A stretch of DNA of 64,000 bases from Sarocladium kiliense (lineage: Eukaryota; Ascomycota; Sordariomycetes; Hypocreales; Sarocladiaceae): positions 1,054,001-1,118,000 of the forward strand of contig JAUZTG010000016.1 in assembly GCA_030734395.1 (NCBI GenBank), given 5' to 3'. Both the position numbers and the translations under genes were made by a program. Shown one piece after another: positions 43,142 through 54,700 of this stretch; within the stretch, counting starts at the first letter, position 1, and every line of letters starts with the position of its first letter. The notes beneath the pieces are model-generated. The model did no database searches. It was not told where the DNA came from and saw nothing but the letters and a program-made list of their open reading frames with translations.

Positions 43142-43759
43142 ATGAACGACAGGTGCTCGGCAAAGGCAATATCCGTCATCACGGGCGGCGACAAGGGCAA
43201 TGACAGCAATGTCTCCGTGAGGTACCACGGTCGACTCTTCAACATCCACATGTCTCCCCGATTCCTATGGGTTTGCCGGGAGGTCCGCTTAACAGGGAGT
43301 TGGATGCTTACAAGGACATTCACAAGTCTGGATTGAGTGAGGATGTCCGCGTCGGACGTCTCATCGGCGTTGTACATGAGGAGAAGGACGATACTGTTGT
43401 GGGAGTCCTCCTACTGTACATCGACAACAAAGGGACCCTATACGGTGCGATTATTGACGACGAGAATCTGCCCTCTCATTCTCAGAAACAGATGTGGGTG
43501 GGCACAAGTCGAGCATGCAGTGCATGAATTACACCGAGTCGGGAGTGTCTGGGGAGATGCGAAGCCTCACAATATCCTGATTGACAAGGAACAGGACGAT
43601 GCCTGGCTGATCGACTTTGAAGGCGGGTATACCACGGGCTGGGTTGCTGCGGCCAGGCTTGGAACTGTATCGGGAGATCTTCAGGCACTGCAACGGATTC
43701 TCGATTTCCTTGAAGGTGGACTTCAGGACGATAATAAGAGTATACACACTCGGCATTGA
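43142..43759 (+). pseudogene. Frameshifted fungal protein-kinase-like relic
   Basis: Two overlapping frames carry consecutive parts of one kinase-like domain. The first (about 43267-43500) reads NRELDAYKDIHKSG, then RLIGVVHEEKDDTVVGVLLLYID. The second (about 43505-43759) reads HAVHELHRVGSVWGDAKPHN and IDFEGGYTTGWV, then GDLQALQRILDFL. The WGDAKPHN-ILID and LIDFEGGYT-GW blocks are the catalytic-loop and metal-loop motifs of a large fungal kinase-like family. The change of frame comes within a few bases of 43503, where no intron of usable length fits. An upstream piece in the second frame (43142-43235, VRYHGRLFNIHM) may be its N-terminal part, which would mean a second, compensating shift. Interpreted as a decayed gene; a sequencing error is the alternative. 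The glycine-rich loop is not visible. Confidence 0.6.
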
Positions 43760-45594
43760 TGCATCTGAACTCCAGGAAGAGCTACGCATGTAAGTAACAT
43801 ACCATAGTAGCGTCGAACGATACTTCTTTATCTCAGCAATCTGTAAGTCTCGCTTCATAGCATGACCACACTCATTATTCCACGTAGCCTCTACCAATCT
43901 ACCAGCAGATTATAGCCTCAGTCAATCCTCGCGCCACCCCTCCTCCACCATCCAACATGCACAAGCCTCACCCACCTCTGCATGCACATACCGCACATTG
44001 CACCTATCACCTACATATGCACACACACGATAAAATGTGATAGATTCACATGCAAGTCAACCTCTCTTTTCCCCCCCTCCCACCAGCACCTCGCGGCTTT
44101 CCATGCATACGAGTGGATCAAAGCCTCAGCTCTCTTTTGACAGGGGCAGGCAAAAGGGAACAAATTCACGCGAATGCAAGCCCTGTTTTCGTGAGCGGCG
44201 ACAACATATCATCTGCCATGCGAATCACGGGCGGAGGAAAAAGCCATGGGGGACGGGAGAGGGGCATATCATCCCTTGATATAACATCTCTCACCGAATT
44301 GTTGGTACTATGTGCTGTCGGGATGCACGAACAACTCAACCAGGCTTACTTACACCCGCGCATATCAGCAATGTGGTACTGCCAGTCAGGTGCCAGGAAG
44401 CTGGTATCATCGGGTACGGGACTTGAAGCACGATTCGCTCGCAAGATCCGAGGCTCAGTTACACTACAGTCACTCTGGCTGGGCAGCAATCACATGAACA
44501 AGTCAAATATGCTGACGTAGCTCTCGTCCAGTTGTCGAAATGGTAAAACGCGCCGTCGTGTCTCTTCATAATTCGCTCTGCTATGTGTGCTGCTCTGCTA
44601 ACGCTGCATGCTTTTCCTGACTTCCCTGTTTCTGTGTATCTTTGTTTTTCACTTTTATCGCCTGCAGGTCCTGGCAACCTCTGGCTATCTTTTCATCACC
44701 ATAGCTAGGCTGCATTGCCCAGTGTATGAATAGTCAATCTCGGTGGTATCAAGGCGCGGAGCCTGGCAACGCAAAGGGGTTCAGAAAGCAAAAGACAATA
44801 ATCGTCCATGATATACTCAGGACCAAGCCCATTTTGAGCTCTTTTTCCCCACTCACAACAAGCTGGTTGCGTTCGCTCGCTAACTGTAAGGACCTCGACT
44901 GGCGTCTCGCCCACTCTATAGACCCCAATCCCCTCCAGAGTGAATTGAAAGAAATCGTGTCAAAATTCAGAAAACTCCTCGCCGTCCTTCACACGACCGG
45001 CCTCGGGTATACCTCAGCAATGGTTGAGAAAGTGGTAACTTGGTGGCACGGCTGACTTCGGCTGTTGGATGAAGACACTCGTAAGAGGCGGAGCTTTAAT
45101 CTCCAAACTCCTCAAACCAACCTCGAGTCGGCTATGTGTCGCAAGCTCTCTCCATTCTTATTACATCCTCATGTCGTTCGTTGGAGAGTTTGGAAGGCCC
45201 ATTGCCCAACTTGGTGTTTCCTGCAGAGTTTCCGCGGGCTTGGGCGACAATTGACTTCGAGAGATCTCAACCGCAAACCCAGTCCACACGGACGTACCAG
45301 AATCTCAACCTCAATGAGCAATGGGTGAATTAGTGGATGTAAATCAAATAATGTTCGCAAAAAGAGTGGTGAAGAGTAAAACAAAGATGCAACACACTCG
45401 GAACGCCGCTTCGATGCCAAAACGCAATGCGGAGCCCATGATGAGGGTGAGTCGTAACCGCTAACCGCAACTTTTCGTGAAACCGTATTCGAGGAGCATA
45501 TAGGTGGATATGATGTGTTGAAAGATGTTGATGCAATTTTTCGTGAATGCAACATATTGATTCCGTGAGGTCATTCGGATTATGTGCTGTCATC
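43760..45594. other. Gene-poor stretch downstream of the kinase relic
   Basis: 1.8 kb with CA-rich simple sequence near 43950-44040 and short frames up to 156 codons without motifs. A 109-codon ATG frame at 44726-45055 has balanced composition but no recognised family. Nothing is called. Confidence 0.35.
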
Positions 45595-48500
45595 TCAGCG
45601 TGGACCGCTTTCCCGCGGTGCCCTTTCGCTGTGCACAGACTCGGCATCTGACGAAGATTGCGAAGAGTCATGGCCAGACGTTGATGAGGACGAAGAGCTC
45701 GACTCCTCCCTCTTGGACTGTTCGCTATTGCAGTCCGATTTTCCGGAGACGGATCCAGGGGATGGATCACCCGAGTATTCGGTGTCAGAGGACTCAGCGT
45801 GCTTCAGAGATGGCATGTTCGCCTTTCTTGCGGCTCGCTCTGCCTTCAAAGCTGCCCTGGCAGCCACTGAGCGCGCTCTTTCTGCCCGGATTTGCTTCTC
45901 CCACATGGACGCGTAAGCACCTCCTCGTGCGAGGAGGTCCTCATGCGTACCTCTTTCCACGATCTCTCCAGCGTGAAGCACAATGATCTGGTCAGCGTGG
46001 GTGATCGTCGAAAGGCGGTGACTATGATGAAGGGGTTAGCTCAGGTTCTTAGTGATGAAATCAGTGTTAGCAAACTTACGCAATGACCAGCAGTGTCCGA
46101 CCCTGACCAATGCTCCAAACATTTTCCTGAATCTCTTGCTCGGTATGTGAATCGAGAGCCGACGTCGCTTCATCAAGCATGATGATACGCGGGTCTTTCA
46201 GGATGGTCCTTGCAATAGCAACACGCTGCTTCTCGCCTCCGCTTAGGCGCAGACCTCGCTCGCCAACTTGCGATTCGTACTTATCTGGGAAGGACATGAT
46301 GCGATCGTGAATGCTCGCGGCCTTGCAAGCCTCGATGACCTGCTCCTCTGTAGCCTCTGGGTTGGCATACTTCAGATTGTACATAATTGTCTCATTAAAG
46401 AGAGCCGTATCCTGCGGTACAACGCCGATATGGCGTCTGACCGACGCGATAGTGAGATCCTTAACATTCTGGCCGTCCAGTTCGATGCTGCCCTCGTCGC
46501 AGTCGTAATACCGGAACATATGGCGGAAGAGCGTTGATTTGCCGCCGCCAGACTCGCCCACGAACGCGGTCGTGGTTCCAGGAGGGCATTCGAAGCTGAT
46601 GTTTCGCAATGCTGGTCTTCGGCGATCATAAGAGAAGCACACGTTGTTCCACTTGATACGACCTTCAAAGTTTTCCAGAGGCTTAGCATGAGGAGTGTCG
46701 ATGACAGTCGGTTGAATCTTGAACAGCTCCAAAAGTCTTTCGCCAGAGATCATGGCCTGTTGGACGGTCCGGTAGAAGGTGCCGAAAAAGTTGAGTGGCC
46801 CCTGGAGCTGCGTGAGGTACGAAACCACAGCAAACCAGTCGCCCGTGTCCTTCACGCCGACTGCAACTTGCCAGCCACATACTGTCGCAGCTATGATTCT
46901 ACCAAGGTTGAAAAGAATTGTCTGGCAGATGTTCATCATTACCATGCCGAACTGGACCTTGGCCTCTGCAGCCTGGAATGTTGCGACCTTGTCCTGGTAT
47001 CTGTTGGACTCGTACTCCTCTGCGTTGAAGTATTTGACGGTTTCGTAGCTTGAAATTGAGTCATTCTTGACCGCTTCCTCCTCCCTGTCAGCATTTGTCA
47101 TCTCGCGACGTTGATCAGCCCGGGTGGATGCCATCTTGATAGTCATGTACAGATACCAGCACGTATCAATCAAGTTGATCTCGGAATACAGCACGCCATA
47201 CTTGTAATACAGAACGCTGATGGCGAGGAAAAGATCGAAAAGCATCGGAACGACTTGGAAAGTGACTTGTTCAAGGAATTGGTTGATGGCCGAGCCTTTG
47301 TTGAGGGCCGAAAGTACTTCGCCGGTACGCTTGGAGAGGTGGAAGTCGAGACTCAAAGAGTGCACGTGATTGAAGGCAGCAGTCGTCAATCCTCGGTAGG
47401 AGTACTGCGAAACAGGGATCCAGAGGAGTGATCTCAACGATCCCAGCAGGCCCGACTGTCCTTGAAGGATCCAGAGAAGCCCCAGGATAGCAAAGTCCTT
47501 GAGAGGGAAGTTTTTTGTCGTCAGCAGTCCTCCACCTTCGACATCTCGAACCGCTGCCTCCAGTTTCTTCACGACCTCGCCGATTTGCAGTGGTACAAGA
47601 GCGTTGACTATTCGTTGTATGATGACCAGGACAAAACACACCAGAACCTGAAATTGGAGAATAAGCGAATCCTTCGGCCAAAGATACGGGAAGAAGAGTG
47701 TGTAGCCTCTCGAGTACTCCCACCAAGTCTTGTGGGGGATCTTGACAGGCCGGTAGAATGCTGCAGGTTCTTCGCGTTGATTCCGAGAACCGGCAGCTTT
47801 GCTTGCGTTCGAAATTGTTCTATTTCGCCTGCGGTTGTTTTGTTCTTGCCCAGTCTGTGTGTCGTACGAGTGTCGGTGGCCATTCAACAAAGGGGTGGCT
47901 TCTGATGCAGCCAGCTCATCCACTCTGTCTCGGGTTCGGCGAGCTTTGCCTACCCAGGCCATGCTGTAGAAGGCTATAAGACCAAGAAGGCTGATCAGGC
48001 GAATAAAATATAGCATCAGGTCTGTCCTGGTCCAGTGGTCGATGCAATCACCATCTTTCGTAGGTTCACTGGTTTGAACTGAGCGCAAGAAGTGGCAGCT
48101 GACAGCCACAATATATGTCGTGATGAATAACACAAGCTCGCCAGTAAACCCGAGCACCCAGACGATGAAATGCACAATATTGGGTCCTTTGCGCCAGTCG
48201 AAGAGCGAGATGAAGATGTAGAGGTAGAAAAACATGGACCCAGTCACATGTACCTGGGGAAGCATGGTCAGCAAACATCCTAGACCAAGTCATGGCGGGA
48301 GGCACCTACTACACTCCATTCTCCAGCCCAAGGAAGCCCGTCTCGCGACCAGCGGTAGGGGTCTTCGTGCCAGAATGCGTGGACGAACATTGAAGCACTT
48401 GTTGCGACATAGCTCAAGAAGACAATAGCGGCGATGCATCGAAAGACGATCTTGGCTGCGGTGCCAAAATGAGGCCCAATCTTGCGTTCACCATCATTAC

Positions 48501-48738
48501 GCTTTTTACGGCGTGTGATGGGCAACGGCTTGCCTCCTGGCCCTTTGACCGTCGAGTGCACAACATCTTCCTCCTTCTTTGCATTGTAAACGCTGTACCA
48601 GGCTGCACACCCAATGAAGGTTATGAGGAGAACAAGTGCGTATAAATATTGCGTCTCGCGGAGAAGGTTGTCTGCAAAAGCATCGTCATGATCGGACCCT
48701 GGTCGTTCGGACGGTGGTTTTTCTATGGCGGCCACCAT
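45595..48738 (-). CDS. HMT1/ABCB6-type ABC half-transporter
   Basis: A vacuolar or organellar half-transporter of the heavy-metal-tolerance branch; S. pombe Hmt1 moves phytochelatin or glutathione conjugates. Exons are 48738-48310, 48253-46080 and 46021-45595; introns are 56 and 58 bp. The product is 1009 residues. The extra N-terminal domain has about five hydrophobic spans, typical for ABCB6/Hmt1. The six-span core follows from about 290 (PYLWPKDSLILQFQVLVCF). The nucleotide-binding domain shows Walker A GESGGGKST (about 707-715), signature LSGGEKQRVAIA (about 810), Walker B IIMLDEATSALD and the AHRLSTI switch His, split by intron 2. Between the domains, SYETVKYFNAEEYE is the ABCB6/7-type conserved block. 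A Ser/Glu-rich tail of about 80 residues follows the domain. The start is the ATG in GCCATGG; upstream frame opens only with TTG. Confidence 0.9.
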
Positions 48739-51700
48739 GGCTGACTGAGTATGCCAGATGATGTCAGCTCCTGCAGAGAAAGAATCGACCACGCTGCCCG
48801 AGGAGAAGGGATAGAGGGGCGAGAAGGACAAGTTTAATAAAACGAAACGCGCAAGAGAGGATGATAAAGGAAGAAACCAAAGTGGCTTAAGGAGAAGTAG
48901 GGAGGGAAGAGTTGGCGCATAGCAAAATCAGTCGAAACATACAAGAGTGTCTGGGACTCGTCACCGAAGTTGCACCATTGCCGTGCCTGTGGCAATTAGA
49001 TGGCGAACGCAAGGACACAGAGTCCGTGATTGAGCGAAGGAAATGACAGCCACGAGGTGTCAAGTCGAGAATGAGCCGCGGCCGCCGCCCCTTGTGCTCA
49101 AGGACGAAGATGGCCAGGAGCAGAAGGGTGGGTGATTGTGTGTGGGTGTTGGAAGAATGAAGTTGGTCAAGATCGGAGGTAGTCGTGAAGCGCTGCTCCT
49201 GTCCCTGTTGGTGCTGCTACTGCGGCTAGTAGCTCCTAGGAAACCGCAGCGAAGTTACGGGGTGCGGTAGCGGGCGGTAGCGTAATAGTCGCAGTGGTGC
49301 GAGCGGAAGAGCAGCCGGTGGTGGGCGTATCGTGGCAATAGCGCAAAGAGGAATGAACAATTGATGCGGAACTGTGCAGGATGTCAGTGCCTGCATCTGA
49401 GTGTGCGTCTGCAAGCCCGATACACCCAGGGAATAAGGTCAGGTACCTGGTGGTGCAAGAAGGTTGCGTCGAGCTGCAACTGGCTACCTCAACCAGGACG
49501 AACGAGCGCGAAAGCCGTAGCCGCTTTCTCTGGTTCCTAGTGGAGCGAGCAGCTGACTTTGGATCAGTCGGTGGCGAAAGGAACCACCTTTCGCTCTGGC
49601 GCACACCCTAGTCAGAGGCTCGAGTCTCTTCGCGAGTCGCGGACCCTCAAGGCTGTCTTGTTACTTACTCCCCTCTGCTGCTTCCTGGTGATGTCAGATC
49701 AGCTTAGGCAAGGCAAGGCGACGCAGCTTGGGCAAGTCGATAGCCCAATGGTAAACTTGGTAGCTTCGTCCTATTGGCAAGGGCTTGGTTCTGGTCGCCT
49801 CTATTTTGATCCCTGACGGTGTCGTCGCCGAGATTCGGTGGGGCTGGGGGATCTGCTGCTCGTTCCTCGTGACAACCAATCCACGACTCCGAAAAGCAAC
49901 TCGCGCTTTGGCTCGGATCTGTTGGAGAATGGCAGGGCAGGTCAGATATGAAGAAACGAGCGTGTGCCTATCAGCCCGGGCTGGCGTGGGTTGTTGGCGG
50001 GGGATCGTCTGAGACCTTGTCGGTCACGCGAATGCCCCGCGTCCAGTCTGGTGGTTTGCAATTACAAGTCTTATGGAGGCAAATAAACGAGAGGCGATGA
50101 AGTCGGCTGTGTAGCTGGACCAGGCAAGTGGGCTGTGACAGAAGAAGTGAGATGGCCTAGGGCTGGACTGTCTGAACACGAGGGGCAGTCGAAGAATAGG
50201 CCAGGTCGAGAACAGCCAAGAGCGCGGTTGGGCCAAGAATGATATTTATCCTCGGGCTGTAGCTGGAGTCTGCACAGATCGATAGTGACGACTGCCCATA
50301 GATGTGGTCCGACGAGGGTCGAGATGACAGACACAGCCAAGGTGGTGTTTATGGGTAACACAATGCGGCTGGCGACAGCACACAGACGGATATGGGGTCA
50401 GGCTCATATAAGGTGGTTTCCGGTATATGTTGAGGTGATGATACTGGCCTGAGAGACGTCGGGTCAGGTAGGAAACCCTGAGGTCTTGTGCGTTGTCGTC
50501 TATGCTATTGTAGGCTGTGGAGACGTTGATTTCCGAGCGTCAGTCCATAGCGAGTCTCGATGAAGTGAACGACGGATCTCGAATCGACAGGTCAGAAAGG
50601 AGGGCCTACAGAATGTCCTGTATACCCTTGTCGACAGAGAAGCCCACGGATTCGGGTCGCTGGGGTGTGCGTGGAAGCCACTTGATTGTGCGTGTTGCGA
50701 GGGGTGGTGGGGAGGTGGGGAGCGTGATGTTGGTGACAGCGGTGGTGGTGTCGAGGCTCAGTCGAGCAGAGGCACTGGAGGGTGTGTCAAGAAGGGGACG
50801 GGGAGTGCTCATAGCCAGGGGACGGCTCTTAGCACTACTAAGCGCAGTTGAGGAGAGATCACAGGGGATAATTAACAGTGGACATGGAACCCCTTTGTTG
50901 CAATGACCGCTAAGCTCAGCCAAGACTGCCAGCGAGCCACAGGACCACCACTATTACCGCTGTACCGACGAACGTAGCAGCAGTGGAGCCGAAGCCGATT
51001 AACATTGCTTCCCAATCAGGCAAAGACCATGGTTCAGCAGCTTGTCCCTATTGAGGGAGGCATCGGGAACGGCGATTCGGGTCGGCGAGATGGGATGGCA
51101 CATGCCCAAGTAACACGCAGAAGACGTGTAAGGTACGGAAGATACATAAGGTCAGCGGCACATGCAGAGCTTCGAAAACAGACGAGCTGGGTCGGTGATG
51201 AGCGACGTGACTGGCGCACCGAGCTCAGCTGTAGGAGGCATGGTGTTGCATGCAAGTGGAGCCATGCACTGTATGCAATAGGCACCTGAGAGCAAGACAC
51301 GCAGCGTTGATGGTGGATGGCCAAAGCAGGCTGCTACTGGACACGCCGGACGGGGAAGAGAGGTGGGGCGAGGGGTGGCTTGTTGACAAGGGTGAGCGCC
51401 ACAGAGGACGACGGAAGCTTACTTGAGCTTATTGGCTTCAGCCAGGACAGTAGTGTTACTGCAACGGGCGAATTGCCTGCTTTGATGGCTGGCTGTAGCA
51501 GATGCTGGATGGCCGACCTTACGTGATGTATTGGAAAGATCTTATTTCAATGTTGCCACGACTCATGCCGCGTTTCTATAGTGGTAACCTGACGATATCG
51601 ACACCGAAGTTAGTAATACCAGGACGGTCGGTAGTGCGTTAGGTGCAGCCCGGCTCTGACTAAGGTGTCCGTCTCAAGGCACATGGCAGCTCTCAACTTC

Positions 51701-54700
51701 CGCAGCAGCCAGCGAGACATTGCAGGGACAGGCACCGTTGCAAACAGCGGCCTTCGCGGAATCCAAAGAGAAAAGAGACAACAAGCTGCAGGTCTCATTG
51801 GGTCCTTCCCCATTTTGGGATCATAGGGTTGGCGATGTCGCGAGACAGCGCCTAATGCCTTACAAGCTCGAGACGGGAAGTTGAGTGCGGGACGCGGCAT
51901 CAATACTCGGACGTACCTGCCCGTCCATTCAACCAAGCAACTGCCATTCCGCTGTCTTTGCCTCGCACTTTCTAAAAAAGATGTCGTCACGGCTCGGTTA
52001 GGCTTCAGCTCCATTTCCAGCTTCCGGGTTGGAGGGAGGGTTGCTGGGTGACACGGTACTGCAACTGGAAGACATGCAACCTGATGCCTTTCCCAACGTC
52101 CGGTGGCCTTCCAGAGTTGTCTAGGAAATATGCCGACGCAGATAAACTTCTTTCGTTTCTCTCTGCAGCTGAAGGGTTTACTCTATGGTACTCTGGGGTT
52201 AACGACCTCATCTTGAGGCTATCAACTCTCAGAACCAAGTCCCCATGCCACGACCATCAACTTGCGCCTGCGTGCTTGGCATATCCTTGCATCAGGGACC
52301 ACGACTTGGCCAAAGATGAACACCACGAAACTCTTTTTCGTTCTATATTATCGTACTGTCGCCCTGCGTTCGGGAGCATGCACCTCAGCTCACCGCCTGG
52401 CTCGTGTGTGTGTGTGTTAAAGCAACCGAGCTTCACAGACAAGGTATCTGATCCACTGTGCACCGCAACTCAGATAAGCAACTCGAACAAAAAGATCCTG
52501 ACGTAGCGTATCCATGCCTCCTCTCGGACAAGAAGTAAACACCAGGCGCCGGATTCAGCTGGCTTCTTCGGCCATCTGCAAGAATGGAACCTCTCTCTGT
52601 GTCCCCTCCCAGAAACTCTGTTCACCGCCTGCCCGGGGACACCAAACTCGACCCGCGCCCGGCTGCAGGGCGAAGTCCCCCGGAATTGTCACAGGCCGAC
52701 TTCATTACCGCAAGTCGCAGCGTTCCGCATAATACTAGTTGAAACCTTGGCGATCACCTCGTTTTGACTGAACAGGTTTCGTGCGCCGATGGCTGTGGCT
52801 CAGGATAGATATCTGACAGAGTCAATAGACGACTACGCGCATGGTCCAAGGCGCGTGCTTGGATGCTGAATGCACGATGACCGATAAAGCATCATATCTG
52901 CCTTCTTGCATCAGCACCTACTCCACGATCTGATATGCCACGCATCTATGATTACACCATTCCGCGTCTCGGACAAGTCAGGTGGTCTCACAAAGGTAAG
53001 GCCAGGGAGCCACGAGTCGAAAATGGCCAGGTTGCCCCAGACCCCGGCCAGCTACTGTGGTACTGCCATCCTGAGTCGGACAAGGGTTTGCATTGGTTCG
53101 CTGTACTTGCCCATGGGCTAGGAATTGCGCTACGTTCAGTGTTCCTCGGCTCACCATCAATGCGTTCGGTCTCCCTTGACCGTCATGTCCCGCTCCTGCG
53201 ATGTCAGTCTTCATCAGCTGCCCTTGCTGACGTCTCTTGGACGGCATGGTCAGCCACCTTCGCTCCAGCATTGACATGCAAGGTTGAAACTGTGGCAGAC
53301 AGAATAATGAGCACTGGTTCATCGGGTCTGTAATTTCTGCTTTAAGCCTGTCGGACTCTGTCAGCATCTCTTTTGCTCCTCAGACGCAGCTTATCTGGAC
53401 TGGCAACTCCCTTCCTGTTACCTGACTTTCTCCAGTCCACTGCGCGCTTCGGTGTACTAGACTCCGCGCGGGCCGTAGTTTCAGGCCGGGTCGGCTCGAG
53501 ATCGGAATGGTCTCAAACAAGGGACAAAGTGTATAAGCTTTTGGAGAGTGACAATATACCAAGAAGCCTTAGCTGCCAAGAGTCTGGGCAAGCAGCCAGA
53601 CCATTGGTTCCCTTAGACGATCCGGTTGACCACGACTCCTCCAGCTTATGTCTGGACCAAGATCCACACCATTAGCACCACATAGTCTTTCATTGTTATC
53701 TACTTGAATTCACTGGTCGGTCGATCGATCGTAAGCAACCATAACGAGTGCCTCCTCTCACCCAGCCTCTGACCCATCCCTAAAGCCGGAATGGTCTCTC
53801 CCCTTCAAGGACTTCACACTTCGGCTCAACCTTCTTGGACACGGTTGCCGACAGTGTCTGAGAAGGTCGTCGCCAGGGTATGTCGGTATTCCCTCGGTCC
53901 TTGATGCAACATGTGGATCACGAACTCGGGTCTGCGCAGATACTGTCGCGAATCCTCGAGAAGATAGGGCAGCCAGCTGTAGCTCGCCACTGTCTCGGTT
54001 CCAAATGACAATTCCAGTATCCCATGCAACCTGCTGAGCTGTCATTCGCTTGAACAATGCATCTATCAGTCTGTGTCACGGTTAACGGAAATGGTTCGGT
54101 CGGAGCCCGTAGCGAGAGGGTAGCTTCTCTATGCACTTTTGCCCAGTCCATCCTTCGACACGCAGGTGGCGTAGTGAAGGTCTTCTGATTGTAACAAGTT
54201 CCGAGGGGTACAATTTGCTCAACCTGAAGGTGGGAGGGGCCCGGGCTTTCGCAAGGGGAGATGCAACATGCCGTGAATTCTACGAGGCCAATCACTGGCT
54301 AGAGCGTGACCACACACCAATTCTCTTCATGACAATCTTGAGCCTGTCACCTGGGCATGCCTTCATCACTTCTCGCAATCAGTCATCCCACAATCACGGT
54401 CGTGGCAACACCGTGTTTCGAGACAGTATGGACCATCCGAAGCATTGCCCAGTCAGAAGTAGACCATGACACCATATAGACTGCAGTCACCTTATCATGG
54501 GTCTCGGATATCTGGCATGAATCTGGAGTCTTCCAGGGTTCCCACAGATTCAAGAAGTGACCTGTCATTATGGTTGTCTGTTCTTCGCCTCCAGCTGATC
54601 ACGGCTAAATGTGAACTGCCTGTGGCTCGGCAGGTGGTTTATAAGGGAGCCATTGCCACGGCGATGATGATCCTAGGAGAAAACGTGTCCGCTCTTGTTT

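Noticed and set aside
43481..43525. Possible intron restoring the kinase-like frame
   Set aside because: The only GT...AG pair nearby is about 23 bp long, too short for splicing in this genome.
49735..49800. tRNA A-box-like sequence TAGCCCAATGGTAAAC
   Set aside because: No proper B-box or pairing T-arm follows at the right distance.
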